DNA of 64,000 nt, taken from NCBI GenBank assembly GCA_030015575.1, contig JASDDO010000026.1:192287739-192351738 (forward strand), written 5' to 3'. Made by a program: the position numbers and the translations under genes. The notes under the pieces were generated by a model, which did no database searches, was not told where the DNA came from, and saw nothing but the letters and a program-made list of their open reading frames with translations. The DNA is from Agapanthus africanus (taxonomy: Eukaryota > Streptophyta > Magnoliopsida > Asparagales > Amaryllidaceae). This document shows, one piece after another, positions 1 to 12,593 of the stretch (position 1 is its first letter; each line of letters begins with the position of its first letter).

Positions 1-2049
1 TCTGTTACATGTTGGTAAAGCCCTTAGGATGTGTACCTGACTACCTGGACTATGATGCAGATCATACTAGTGGGGACATGGTAGTCCATAAGTACATCCT
101 TCAAGGTCCCTAATCGTGGGTGTATCGAAACGGGGCATCGATATACCAGTGTAGACTAGCGTATACCTTCTCGACCCATACAGATGGGCGATGGATGATC
201 CCATATCCATTGGTGTTTGACATCAGAGATGATATACGGGTGCTCAATGGAGACTGGGTACACTGGACGGACTCGCCGAGAACTCCCAGATGGTATTATA
301 CCTTGCGTCAGATGGCAGTTCTCTGGTGACACTGGTACAGGTTAGTCTGTAGACCCGAGATCGTCATAGAGTCTTGTGTGATTCCTACAGTGCTTTGATT
401 TCCACCTTACCACGTCCAAGAGGGCGTGCAAAATGGTGGTTTTTGGGTACAGTCCCGAATCATATGGAGGCAATGAGTGATAGGAGGGGATTCGTCTCTC
501 CCGGTATAGGGAGTTGATGTTGCACTGAGTTCGATTGGCTATAACCGGAAATCCCTGGCCAGGGTTGCTGAGATTTACTGGTAAGTGTTACCAGTAGTTT
601 CTCGAACTGTTATAGACCTCATATCGACACGACTTATCGAGCTACTGGGGTCTGACGTTTACCACCCCTAGGCGAGATATGCGAAATATCAGACGAACAG
701 ACCGGACTGTACGGTAAGTGTTACTGGTTGGATTCACAGGAGTGTGAGCGGGCTTGCTCGTTGATCTTCTGATCGCTCAATACCCGGGTGGTCGTTACGT
801 TTAGCAGACCGCTTGTGGCTTGTGGGTGTTTGATATGATCATCACCTGCTGCCGGCGTATTGACGAGTCTTTAGAGTCCTACACAGAGGTTTCCTGGCTC
901 AAGCGAAACGAAATAGGAGCGCATATGAGATATGTGCGGGACCGAGAATAATGCGTGTATGTGATACCGTATTCTATTCTCGCGATGAATGTATCGATTG
1001 GTTGTATGCGATATAACCTAGTTATCGAATCGAGGATTGATTCGATAAGTCGATACATTGGATATTAGTCGGTCATATGCGATGTGACCGGATCGTTAAA
1101 TCAAGTGTTGATTTAATGATTTAATGTATAATTATATATTTGATATATTACTTTACATTAACTAGTATTTGTTCACTTAAGATGGATTTTCTCACTTGAT
1201 GTGCACATTGTATATATAATATATTTTTGTGCACTTGATTGTATCATGTTTGATGATACATGCAAACTTGGGTGTATGTTTGATTTAAACCATGTTTAGG
1301 TAAATGGTTAGGGTTTTTATTTATTTGCCTTATTTATTTATTCATTTATTTTTGGGGCAAAAACAAATATGGTGGCTTTCTTTGTTTTCTTCTTGGAGTT
1401 TCAAGAAGCTTCACCATTTTGTTTTTATTCTAAAACCTAACCATTACCTAAACCCTAGTTTATTCTCTACATGAGTTAAACTAACCCATGGTAGCTATAT
1501 GATAAGAATCACTTGAATTTTCTAAAATAATGAGACTTTTCCATTCTTTTCTTTTTCATCTTCTTCATGAGTTGAAGAATGCTTGCTAGAAATTTCCAAG
1601 TGATGATTCCAAGTGAGAAATCCAAATCCAAAGTGAACCCACTTCCTATTTCTTCATCCTCTACCACTTGCCATGTAGTAGAGTGTGTTATCTTCACAAG
1701 TTTCATGACTTAGTGAAGGTGGAGCTTGAGTTTGAGTCGCCTCGACGTAGATCATCTTCGGCATCCAAGTCAACGACCTAGCCCGCCCATTTCTCCGATG
1801 AAACCGACGGTAGAGTCCGGGATTCCGATGATCGCAGTGGAGGGACATAAACACGGAGCTAAAGAAGTGGTGGAGCGGATCTACGAAGGTTGTATTTCCA
1901 TTCACTTAGCAATAAAGTTGTTTAATTGCATGTTTCGCCTTTGCCTCTAGTTAACGATCTAGCATTAGGGTTTCTCGGCACTCGGAAAATTTGATTTTGC
2001 CATGTTTGATCAGTTGTTGAACCTCTTGAGTGTGCCTAGGAACCCTACA
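1..2049 (+). repeat. 5' LTR of element A, first about 151 bp missing
   Basis: It aligns with 8157-10191 apart from scattered substitutions and a 13-14 bp deletion in the 3' copy near 9755. It ends in CCTACA next to the primer site. An open frame of 74 codons at 1726-1950 recurs at 9868-10092 only because the LTR recurs; nothing marks it as a gene. Confidence 0.92.
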
Positions 2050-2050
2050 G

Positions 2051-2063
2051 TGAAATCAGAGCC
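2051..2063 (+). other. Primer binding site of A, degenerate
   Basis: TGAAATCAGAGCC matches the initiator-Met type site TGGTATCAGAGCC with GGT changed to GAA. It lies one base after the LTR end. The change would weaken tRNA pairing. Confidence 0.8.
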
Positions 2064-2210
2064 TAGTTAGAGCTTTAGGCGAAGTGTAGACGATGTTAGA
2101 AATCCGATCGAACCCCGAAACCCTATCTTTTAACCCTCTCTGTACATTTTCTGAAATTGTGGATTTTTCCAGATTAAAAATATCCAAAAAATTCAGCAGG
2201 GTTTTGTATG

Positions 2211-2334
2211 AATTACTGTGAAGCACGTGCTCTTGATTCGACAGAAGCGCCGCGGAACCGCGGCCCCACCCTGGCTTGCGCGGCGGTTCCGCGGCCAAAG
2301 TGATGAATCAATGCACGTGGTTTGCACAGTAATT
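2211..2334 (+). repeat. Foldback with double CCGCGG palindrome, copy a (element A leader)
   Basis: The core holds CCGCGGAACCGCGG at 2250-2263 and CGGCGGTTCCGCGG at 2281-2294, 31 bp apart start to start. The second block is nearly the reverse complement of the first. The outer flanks also pair: AATTACTGTG at 2211 with CACAGTAATT at 2325-2334, and GCACGTG on both sides, so the whole stretch can fold into one hairpin of about 60 bp arms. It lies about 200 bp after the primer site, the same place as in elements B, C and D. Confidence 0.85.
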
Positions 2335-4166
2335 TGTTTCTGTTAGTGCTGTATTTTCTGGGAATTTTTAATATTTACTCAAGAGTTGAGTTTTCTGGGT
2401 TGTATTGGGGACTCGGTGTTTCGATCGGGAAGTTTAACTTCGTCTGTGTTTTTCCGGATAATTTTAGAAAATCTTGAAAAGTTCGACCGAATATAAATAC
2501 CCAATTTTTCCCCTGTTTGGAAATTTCCAAGTGTTGGATCTTTCCGTAGTTTAAGAACGTTCGAAATAGTGCAAGTAACGCGATGGTCCCTCTAGAAGAC
2601 AACAAACCTTAACTCGATTATGTGACCGTCTTGAACTGCCCTTTGAAGCTTAGGGTTTGGGGAAGTACGGCGTGCCACATGTGAGGCGTTGGCTTGACCC
2701 TTCTACGGCTGGACCGTTGGTACTGTGGCATGAAGTGAATGTTTTTAAACTTATTTCAAGAGTTGAGCTGTTTCGGGAAACATTGGGTGTTTGATTGTTC
2801 GATCGGAAAGTTTAACATTTTCTATTTATCCGGAATGTGATACAATATTTGGAATCCACATGTAGTTATGAGATAACTAATATGAATGTTATAAACATAG
2901 CACTTTAGTCTCACTTGATCGGCTGCCACGGAATTTTGATGCGATCAAAAGTCCGTCGCAATCACGTAGCGTACGCAGATACTCGCTGGGTAAACTTAAT
3001 AGACAACTACACACCATAGCCCCGACCAAGTGACTGTAGGAGAACCCCGTCGCCAAAAGCATCCGTTCGGGTGCTCGCGGCAGCAGTGTTCCGCCTTGGT
3101 GCACTTCGTCGACGGCATCGGGGGTGCGGCCGCCTACTAAAGTTTGCGACGAGCATTCGATCAAAATGCCGGGAATTTTGTTGAATTGCCCGACTTGATA
3201 TTGAAATGTGTTTTCGATAATGAGACTGAAATGCGGGGTTTATAATTATTAGGCATGTGATGTCTAAGGAATTCATTTGGTTAGGCATGCGATGTCTAAA
3301 GAGTTTGCGGATTCCAACTGTTGTAGTTTTACACTTTCTTTTCTGTGACCGTAAGTGTAATATGTGATATCGCCAGTTTCGTTGCTATATGTCAACGACA
3401 ATTGGGATACGCATGTTTACTTACGTTGATGACATGTGATGTTATGTGTTGCTGGATATTTTATATTGGATCGTCGTGTTTGAATAGCCGGGGTTTTTTT
3501 TATGTGAGATGAGTGTTTTTCATTTTCATTCATGTAAAAACTTATATGTAATATTCTTTTATTGGGGCACTTCCAGATTGCGGAAGATATCACCTTTTGT
3601 ATATTATTTACTTTTCCGCACTAGGATAGACCCAAGGAAGAGTACACAAGTAACCGGGTTCTGGAGTCCAGTAGGAGACCAACTCGAGGAGTCGAGTCCG
3701 GGTCTTCTAACTCTAGAATTGGTAGGGTTGCTTGCCGCTCTCGTAGGGGTCTAGGGGTGTGGGTTTGGCTATTCATCGCGACCGTGGAATCCGTGTTTTA
3801 TACTGGCTCATATTGAAAACACGGATGCCCTAGTATATCCAATGTTTCATATGTTTCTTCTGCTGCGATATCTGTGATGTGATCATTTGATATGCTGTGA
3901 TGGATACTGTATATAGTATATATGATATATTATATAGACTTTGCTTATGTTTTACACCCGCGCTAGCCTTGCCCCGCTCTGCCGTTAGTTACCTAACTTA
4001 ACGGTGCACGAGGGGACATCGAGGCAAATGCGGATGGCATAAGTGTACGTCGTATTTATCTGTGATGTTTAGGTAACTTAAATGATGGGACTTCATTAAT
4101 ATGATTAATTAAAGAAAAAGAAACCTAAAGATGTTGTGGAATCGAATTTTCAAAAAAAGGTAGCTA

Positions 4167-4412
4167 CAGTTCTTGCTTTGCATCGCGGTGTTCCTTGTAG
4201 AACATCCTGCACCTTATTCGATAAGGAAAGGACCGAGATCCCTTCACCGGGAGTGACTCCTTTAGCAATAACTGGCAGATGCTACAACCCTCGGTTTGTC
4301 TTTTGATTGCTTCTATAGTTTTTGCTTTGCACAGCGGTATATATGATATATCCTGCACCTTATTCGATGAGGAAAGGGCCGACGATCCCTTCACCGGGAG
4401 TGACCCCTTTAG
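4167..4412 (+). repeat. Duplicated leader block of A with covarying hairpin
   Basis: Two copies, 4167-4262 and 4319-4412, each run from TTTGCA through CATCCTGCACC or ATCCTGCACC and a CCTTAT hairpin to CTTCACCGGGAGTGAC. The hairpin reads CCTTATTCGATAAGG in copy 1 and CCTTATTCGATGAGG in copy 2, keeping pairing through a G-U. Element D has the same duplication in the same leader position (46540-46755, minus strand); B and C lack it. Confidence 0.7.
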
Positions 4413-4563
4413 CAAAACTAGAAAAGCCTCAAAATCACTCCATTTTAAAATCATTTGATTCTACAACGATATCAAATTCATTACGAATTAGGTTTTCAGA
4501 AAAACCTGTCGTAGCCCTCCGTCATTTCAGATAAGTACTCATTAGTATTCGTGCTGCGGTAGT

Positions 4564-4756
4564 TTGGCCTCCGTCAAGGCGTAGTGTACGGTAGCTAACT
4601 AATGCTTATCTGCTAGCATACGATGCGATTGGATTAGGGTATTCGTACGACGTTTTTTGGCTTCCGTCAAGGGTCGTGCGGGTGGGTTTAATTCAATCAG
4701 GAAATGACGGGTTGAACTTGACTAGCGAACTATGGGTAGTTTGGCCTCCGTCAAGG
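4564..4756 (+). repeat. Three-copy leader motif of A
   Basis: TTGGCCTCCGTCAAGG at 4564-4579, TTGGCTTCCGTCAAGGG at 4657-4673 and TTGGCCTCCGTCAAGG at 4741-4756. Spacing is 93 then 84 bp. B, C and D carry the same triplet with nearly the same spacing but a different sequence. Confidence 0.8.
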
Positions 4757-5171
4757 TCATAGGACGCTAGGGGCAAAATTATCGGGAATTTCAAATGTTG
4801 AAATTTGCAATGAGATTGTATACCTTCTATGAGATAGTTGGATCCCGATACCCGCTGCGAGTAAGAGTTACTCCTGGGAGAGTTTTACACATTACAATTA
4901 GCCGATCAAGTAGGTGTCTAGAAAGGTGTTAACGAGGTTACGCCTCTGGAAAAACGAGGTTTACATTAATTAGGTTCGTGCGAAAGCACGGGGGACCTCC
5001 CTCAAAGTACCGACACTGGCCTGGCTGAAAGATTGGCGAACTTGTAGTGTGTAATTAATCCCGGCTAGTCTTTCTTTTTAGGGTTTGAAGGAAGATTTGA
5101 TAAAAAACAGTGGGAGCCATCCTGATTAGATAAAATAATAACCAATCTGATCTTGCAAGAGCATACGCTGA

Positions 5172-7985
5172 GTGTTTTCTTCTCTCTCTCTCCAGGTAGC
5201 GACCATATCACGCCTTAATCAGGATAATAATATGGATGTATTGACCGAACCCGCTTGTTATACTGAGCTGGGGAACGTTGGTCCCGCTCCAACTTATAAT
5301 TGTTATAAGACAGAGCAGGAAATAGGGGAATACCAGAATTCCTATGCCGCCCAAACGAAGAAAGTGCATATGATGCATCTCCTTCGGGTGTGTTCATTAT
5401 AAAGAACTATTTCTCTGTATCCTCTACGTCCTGGGCATTTGATACCGGATCAGGATCCCAGATATGTAATCTGTTACATAGGGCTACAGAAAGGTAGAGA
5501 ACTGAGAACGGGTGATAAGTTTCATGAGACAGAAAACGGTGCAAGTGTTGCATCCAAGTCTGTTGGTCACTGTCACCCTGTATTCCAAATACATTGATTC
5601 TGAACAAATGTTATTAGAAACCGAACCTGATATACAAAATCATATCAGTCTCTTTATTAGTAAAGAAATGATAAAATTTTGTATTGTTGGATAATGTTTT
5701 GAACATTTCCTATATCAAAAGTTGATCGGTTCAGGCACATTATCTAAAAGCATTGATGTTCTAAATCAAACTACAGTTCTTAGTATACGGAACACACACA
5801 AGAGGAAGAGTTTAGAATTGAACGATTTCTTCTTGAGGTATTATAGACTAGGTCATATCAATACGACCCGACTAGCTTAAGTTATATTGAAGATGCATAT
5901 TTAAATCAGCTTGAATTTACATCTTGAGAAACTTGCCAGTCATGTCACAGAGATAAGATGACCATAGCTCTGTTTACTGGAAACAGAGAAAGAGTTAGTG
6001 AACTCTTGGGATTGATACATACTGATGTATGAAAGCCCCCTGTCTACACATGCCAAGACCGGTTCTTTGTATTTCATTACATTCTCTGATAATCTCTCAA
6101 GATTCAGACATATGTTCCTGTTGAAACACAAGTCCGAACCTTTTAAGATATTCACAGAATATAAGTTAGAAGTAGAGAACCAAAACGGGTATAAGTATTA
6201 TGTTCTTTGATGTGATCAAGGAGGAGAATACTTGAGCACGGAATTCTTGGACTTTTCTAAAGGAGAATGAGATTCTCTCTCAGCATTACTCCTCCGTATA
6301 CACCACAGCACGTCAGTGTATCGGGGTGGAGCAATCACACCCTATATGATAAGGTGTGCTCTATGATGAGTACTATTGAGTTACTTATTTCCTTTTGGGA
6401 GTTATGCGCTTGAGAAGCTGCATACCTATTAAATAGGGTTCCAATCAAATCAATTGCCTACCATTTCATATGTGATATGGAAAGGGAAGAGTCCATATCT
6501 TAAGTTTGTTAAGATTTAGGGTTGTCCGGCCTATGTCTAAAAGCAAAATCCAGACAAGCTCGAGGCAAGGTCAGTTATGTAGAACTGGAAAGGTTCCAGC
6601 TATACAAGCTACAACAGATGATTTGGTAGAACCAAAGGATTCAGTAGATACCAACGAACCTCAGCCTCTCCGCCGATCTAGTAGGGTTTCTCACCCATCT
6701 GAGAGATACTTCTGTTTCTCTATGACAGTGGGAGCGAGGATTGCATCATGAGATGATGACCCAACTAGTTTCGAGCTGGCCATCAGGAGTGGGACTCTAT
6801 AAGAATGGCTGGATGCTTAGCGATCTGAGATGGAATCCTTATACACCAGCAAAGTATGGACTTTGGTTGCTTTATCTGAAGGGTTAAATCCCCATCAGGA
6901 GCAAGTATATCTTGAGAAGATTACATGGTGTAGATGGAAAAGTTGAGACTTTCAAAACTAGACATGTTAAAGGTTTTCATCATCGACCAGGCGTGGATAA
7001 TGATGAAACCTTTTTCAGTGGCTATGCTTAAGTCCATCCAGATCCTACTTGCCACGGCTACATACCATGACTAAGATATCTGGCGGTTGGGTGTCATGAC
7101 TGATTTTCTAAAATGATGTTTTAGAAGAGAGCGTCTGTAAGTACACAGCCAGACGGCTTCGTAGACAGTGGGAGCAGCGGAAACGCGAGCAAGATGCTTT
7201 ATAAGATAAAGCAGGCATCGCGGAGTTGGAACATCTGTTTTGATGTGGTAGTCAAAGAGTTTGACTTTATCAAAATGGTAGATGAACCTTGTATAAACAA
7301 AAGGATAGTAGGGAGTATGGTGGTGATCCTCGTAGAGTATGTGGATGACATACTCTTGATAGGGAAAGGGTTTCCTATGCTACGCTCGATCAATCTCCAC
7401 TTATCACAATGATTCTCCGTATAGGATCAAACTGAAAACCTACTAAATCCTGGGTTTTGGATCTATGAGATAGATCGAATTGGATGTTAGGATACTCACT
7501 AGTTGTAGTGACATGGTATCAATCGATCCTGGGGAGAATCACTGGAAGGGTTCCAGAGTGATAAGGACGACTGAATGTCAGTCACAGGCATTGTCTTTAC
7601 CCTCAGTAATGGGACGGTATGTTGGAAGAGTTCTAAACTAGATACCGTGACATACTAGACGATAAAGGCTGGATACATCGCTACTTATGATGCTACCAAA
7701 GAGGCAGTCTGGATGTATATTTGTTCATGAGATGAACTTAGTTTCTCCCATTGTGTGACAATGGAGTTATGGCTTATGCCAAGGAACGTCCGTCCCATCA
7801 GTGATCCAGACATATTCTAAGGCAGTATCACCTGATCATGGAGATGGTTGATCTCCAAGGAGATCGAGGTCAGGAGAGTAGACTCAGATGACAACACGGC
7901 GGATCCACTCACAAAGGCCTTTTCCCAAAGAGAGACTTTTATGGGATGGTTGAGTATGAGATACTGCAACCACTGCTACAGATGG
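5172..7985 (+). pseudogene. Decayed Copia gag-pol of element A
   Basis: No frame stays open for long, but the polyprotein can be followed through frame changes. Gag begins after a pyrimidine-rich tract at 5179-5199. Integrase zinc-finger remnants are at about 5840-5965 (RLGHINTTRLA, CQSC, with the first His-Cys pair changed to Tyr-Tyr). The integrase core, about 6005-6420, has FITFSDNLSRF and a GGEYLSTEF-like block broken by stops. Reverse transcriptase at about 6765-7440 keeps SLYTSKVWTL, an IKQASRSWNICFD block and YVDDILLIG. RNase H remnants end near 7960 with the AKERPSHQ and RQYHLI blocks. Stops and frameshifts number in the dozens. Element C is the best guide to the intact order. The protein cannot be made. 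Confidence 0.85.
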
Positions 7986-7988
7986 CCC

Positions 7989-8005
7989 TAGTGCAAGTGG
8001 GAGAT
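7989..8005 (+). other. Polypurine tract of A
   Basis: AGTGCAAGTGGGAGAT directly precedes the TG of the 3' LTR. The same tract, on the minus strand, borders the 3' LTRs of B, C and D. Confidence 0.8.
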
Positions 8006-10191
8006 TGTTAGTTATATAAATGCCCTAGACGCCATTACTGTACATAGGATGTATATTGTAGTGGATGCTGGGACATATATAAGGAGGACTTTCTTGCTCG
8101 ACATGATAGTATGCTATCTGGTTGCTCTTTATCTTAACGTGTACACTGATTGTCTCTCTGTTACATGTTGGTAAAGCCCTTCGGATGTGTACTTGACTAC
8201 CTAGACTATGATGCAGATCATACTAGTGGGGACATGGTAGTCCATAAGTACATCCTTCAAGGTCCCTAGTCGTGGGTGTATCGAGATGGGGCATCGATAT
8301 ACCAGAGTAGACTAGCATATACCTTCTCGACCCATACAGATAGGCGATGGATGATCCCATATCCATTGGTGTTTGACATCAGAGATGATATACGGGTGCT
8401 CAGTGGAGACTGGGTACACTGGACGGACTCGCCGAGAACTCCCAGATGGTATTATACCTTGCGTCAGATGGCAGTTCTCTGGTGACACTGGTACAGGTTA
8501 GTCTGTAGACCCGAGATCGTCATAGAGTCTTGTGTGATTCCCACCGTGCTTTGATTTCCACCTTACCACGTCCAAGAGGGCGTGCAAAACGGTGGTTTTT
8601 GGGTACAGTCCCGAATCACATGGAGGCAATGAGCGATAGGAAGGGATTCGTCTCTCCCGGTATAGGGAGTTGATGTTGCACTGTGTTCGATTGGCTATAA
8701 CCGGAAATCCCTGGCCGGGGTTGCTGAGATTTACTGGTAAGTCTTACCAGTAGTTTCTCGAACTGTTAAAGACCTCATATCGACACGACTTATCGAGCTA
8801 CTGGGGTCTGACGTTTACCACCCCTAGGCGAGATATGCGACATATCAGATGAACAGACCGGACTGTACGGTAAGTGTTACTGGTTGGATTCATAGGAGTG
8901 TGAGCGGGCTTGCTTGTTGATCTTCTGATCGCTCAATACCCGGGTGGCTGTTACGTTTAGCAGACCGCTTGCGGCTTGTGGGTGTTTGATATGATCATCA
9001 CCTGCTGCCGGCGTATTGACGAGTCTTTAGAGTCCTACACAGAGGTTTCCTGGCTCAAGCGAAACGAAATAGGTGCGCATATGAGATATGTGCGGGACCG
9101 AGAATAATGCGTGTATCTGATACCGTATTCTATTCTTGCATGAATGTATCGATTGGTTGTATGCGATATAACCTAGTTATCGAATCGAGGATTGATTCGA
9201 TAAGTCGATACATTGGATATTAGTCGGTCATATGCGATGTGACCGGATCGTTAAATCAAGTGTTGATTTAATGATTTAATGTATAATTATATATTTGATA
9301 TATTACTTTACATTAACTAGTATTTGTTCACTTAAGATGGATTTTCTCACTTGATGTGCACATTGTATATATAATATATTTTTGTGCACTTGATTGTATC
9401 ATGTTTGATGATACATGCAAACTTGGGTGTATGTTTGATTTAAACCATGTTTAGGTAAATGGTTAGGGTTTTTATTTATTTGCCTTATTTATTCATTCAT
9501 TTATTTTTGGGGCAAAAACAAATATGGTGGCTTTCTTTGTTTTCTTCTTGGAGTTTCATGAAGCTTCACCATTTTGTTTTTATTCTAAAACCTAACCATT
9601 ACCTAAACCCTAGTTTATTCTCTACATGAGTTAAACTAACCCATGGTTGCTATATGATAAGAATCACTTGAATTTTCTAAAATAAGGAGACTTTTCCATT
9701 CTTTTCTTCTTCATCTTCTTCATGAGTTGAAGAATGCTTGCTAGAAATTTCCAAGTGAGAAATCCAAATCCAAAATGAACCCACTTCCTATTTCTTCATC
9801 CTCTACCACTTGCCATGTAGTAGAGTATGTTATCTTCACAAGTTTCATGACTTAGTGAAGGTGGAGCTTGAGTTTGAGTCGCCTTGACGTAGATCATCTT
9901 CGGCATCGAAGTCAACGACCTAGCCCGCCCATTTCTCCGATGAAACCGACGCTAGAGTCCGGGATTCCGATGATCGCAGCGGAGGGATGTCAACACGGAG
10001 CTAAAGAAGTGGTGGAGCGGATCTACAAAGATTGTATTTCCATTCACTTAGCAATAAAGTTGTTTAATTGCATGTTTCGCCTTTGCCTCTAGTTAACGAT
10101 CTAGCATTAGGGTTTCTCGGCACTCGGAAAATTTGATTTTGCCATGTTTGATCAGTTGTGGAACCTCTTGAGTGTGCCTAGGAACCCTACA
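8006..10191 (+). repeat. 3' LTR of element A
   Basis: It runs TGTTAG to CCTACA, 2186 bp. The start resembles the reverse complement of the far ends of the B and C LTRs, which places A in the same Copia family. A CATATATAAGGAGG stretch near 8070 resembles a TATA box, but I cannot place the transcription start. Confidence 0.92.
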
Positions 10192-10628
10192 AGATTTACT
10201 GGTAAGAGTTATCAGTAGTTTCTCGACCTGGTATGGGCCTTACATCGATACGACTTATCGGTTACTGGGGTCTGACGTTTACCACCCCTAGACTAGATAT
10301 GCAACATATCAGACGAAGAGATCGGACTGTACGGGAGTGTTACTGATTGGATTCACTAGAGAATGTACTGGCTTGCTTCTTGATCTTCTGATTGCTCAAT
10401 ACACAGGTCGCTGTTACGTTTAGCTGACCGCTTGCAGCTTGTAGGTGTTTGATATGATCATCACCTACTGCCAGCGTATTGACGATTCTTTAGAGTCTTA
10501 CACGGAGGTTTCCCGGCTCAGGAAAAACAGAGTAGGAGCACATATGTGATATGTGCGGGACCGAGAATAATACGATATGAGATACCGTATTCTATTCTCG
10601 CGATATGTGATATCGGCCGGGTATATGT
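10192..10628 (+). repeat. Older Copia LTR, left remaining piece
   Basis: It matches the A LTR from its position 586 onward (AGATTTACTGGTAAG) with clear divergence. It is bounded on the left by the end of A and on the right by B. The left part of this older LTR must lie beyond the window, on the far side of A. The TATGT at 10624-10628 is the target-site copy made by B. Confidence 0.8.
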
Positions 10629-12577
10629 TGTAAGTCCATGTCACGCACCCCACGAACTTGCGGGGAGGCGGAATATATGAAAAACAATCATCAAAGCTTC
10701 GTAACACGGACATGAGTGCATGAATTGTGTCTAAACCGTTACTAGCAAACTACGAAATGTTTAACTACTCTGATTCGAAGTTATACCTCACGTTACTTGT
10801 CCTTCGGGTCTTAATCACTATCCTCTACTCCTTGTAGGCTCTTTGGAACGTCGGCACCTCAACGGCCTCCTCGAGTCAAAGACGATCCACCCGAGAGCTC
10901 CTACTCCAAGCTTAACCTCTAACTTGAGGTAACTAGGTTTCTCAAAGTGCTAATCTAAGCAACCTAGATGATATAGAGTTAGATTATGGATGTATTTGTC
11001 TAGCTAACCCTTGATCTCAACACATGAGAGGTTAGGGTTAGGGTTTGAAGAGAGAGAGCTTGAGGAGAGAGAAGGTGAGAGTGAGAATCCATTTGGATGA
11101 ATAGATCATATGTGTATATATGAAACATATCATATATATTAAATGAATAACAAATAATAATATATCATCATGTTTCATTAATACACTTAGTGATTCATCA
11201 CATGAGTCATATAAATCATAAATGATTCATTAACTCCATGTATGAATCACACCAAGACTCACTTATCCAATTAATGCAAAAGCCACCTTAGCCCCCAAGT
11301 CACCATGCTTCAAGAAGCTTCCCGACAAATTACGAGAACGCCCCTCCTATTCGTAAAAACACGGAAAAACTTTAGACTGTATAAATCCAATAATCCGATA
11401 CTAGAATCTGGCTTAAACCAAAGTCGACTAGTAAAAACTGTCCGAACATTGTACGTGCGTAAAAACACGTATGTGTATGAACCCTGTCGTAAAACCATAC
11501 GACCTCTATATCGTTTCGCCCGAAGCAGGGAAACTCTCTGTGTGGGACTCTAAAGACTCCATACTACGCTGGCAGTGGGTTTAACCACAGACCGCAAGCG
11601 GCACTAGCTGTACGTAACGGTTCCTAGGTAGATGTCGATAAGAAGGCCGATGAGGAAACCCATCTGAACTCCTACTGAGCCTGCTGTGACAATCTCCGTA
11701 CAGTCCGGTCTGCTCGTCTAGGACTATCGCATATCGGGCCTAGGGGGCGACAAGCGTCAGTCCCCTAAAAGCGGTATAAGTCGTGTCGGAGCGTAGCCCA
11801 TTACACCTTGAGAAACTACTGGAAAACCTACCAGTAAATCTTGCTTGCCCTGGCCAGGGACTTTGCGTAATGGCTCTCTGACACAGCGCGATATCAACTC
11901 CCAATACCGGGAGAGACGAATCATGTCTAACCGCCACTGCCTCCAAGTGCTCGGGAATGCACCCAACTGCTACCTGTTTGCACGACTCCTTTGAGCCGTG
12001 GTAGGGTAGCAATCTAAGAACAGTGGGACACACTCATGGCAAAGTAGCAGTGTCAAGTCTGCGGACTAGGCTGTACTCATGTCACCTGGGAAGTGTTAAC
12101 TGACGACGGGTATAATCCCAACCAACAGTTCCCGCGAATCCTGTCCGGTGTACCCGTAACCAAACGAGCACCTGTATACTATCTCCAGTACGACGTACCG
12201 ATGGCTGTGGGACAGACCATCTCCCCAACTGGGATGAGAAGCGTACACACTAGTCTACTCCAGAGTATCGATTCCTGTCTCGATAATCCTATGACTAGGG
12301 ACCTGTATAGGATGTTGCTTATAGACTATCCAGCCCCTACTAGTGTGACTGCCATCACAATGCTGGTAATCAAGCAAAGTTCCTAAGGGCTCTACTAATA
12401 TGTATAAGCGATACATTTCAAGAAACATATGCACATATTAAAGTAGACTCAAACTAAGTAGCATACTACCATTTTTAGGAAGACTGTCAATACAACTGTG
12501 AATATCCCAAGCTTCCATTAAGTAATATACAAACTAGTATGATACAGTAATGGCCTTCTAGGGCATAAACACTAACA
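10629..12577 (-). repeat. 3' LTR of element B
   Basis: 1949 bp, TG to CA, paired with 28731-30681. It contains the conserved Copia-family stretches for this window, such as the GACGATCCACCCGAGAG block near 10883 and GGTAGGGTAGCAATC near 12001. Confidence 0.93.
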
Positions 12578-12593
12578 ATCTCCTACTTGCACT
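12578..12593 (-). other. Polypurine tract of B
   Basis: On the minus strand it reads AGTGCAAGTAGGAGAT, directly before the LTR. It differs by one base (GGG to AGG) from A and C. Confidence 0.8.

Larger units (their letters stand above)
2335..5171 (+). other. Long non-coding leader of element A
   Basis: About 3.1 kb separate the primer site from the gag remnant. I see no gene here. It holds structured modules shared with the leaders of B, C and D: a GC-rich inverted-repeat block near 3640-3765, a nested hairpin block at 3957-4042 containing the GCCGTTAG stem, two copies of an about 95 bp block, and a three-copy TTGGCCTCCGTCAAGG motif. Its length exceeds the about 2.0 kb leaders of B and C, mainly because of extra sequence before 3600 and the duplicated block. 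Confidence 0.7.
1..10191 (+). mobile_element. Copia LTR retrotransposon A, 5' LTR cut by window start
   Basis: The sequence from position 1 recurs from 8157, giving a direct repeat of about 2.05 kb that brackets a 5.96 kb internal region. The internal region starts with a decayed initiator-Met primer site and ends in a purine tract (AGTGCAAGTGGGAGAT) directly before a TG. Remnants of gag, protease, integrase, reverse transcriptase (YVDD kept at 7339-7350) and RNase H follow in that order. Integrase before reverse transcriptase is the Copia order. The 3' LTR ends in CA at 10191 and the next bases continue an older LTR of the same family, so A appears to sit inside that older copy; its left target-site copy lies outside the window. 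The two LTRs are about 96-97% alike in the parts compared, while the coding part is full of stops and frameshifts. Confidence 0.9.

Noticed and set aside
1726-1950. 74-codon frame conserved at 9868-10092
   Set aside because: The two copies are LTRs of one element; identity follows from that and there is no other support for coding.
2250-2294. Rho-independent terminator
   Set aside because: No T run follows, and the DNA is from a plant retroelement.
2211-2334. microRNA precursor
   Set aside because: The foldback is GC-rich and internally palindromic in each arm, which is unlike plant precursors, and small RNA data would be needed.
11033-11048. GGTTAGGGTTAGGGTTT as telomere-like repeat
   Set aside because: Only two to three units, inside the B LTR and repeated in its partner at 29130; not a telomere or interstitial telomere array.
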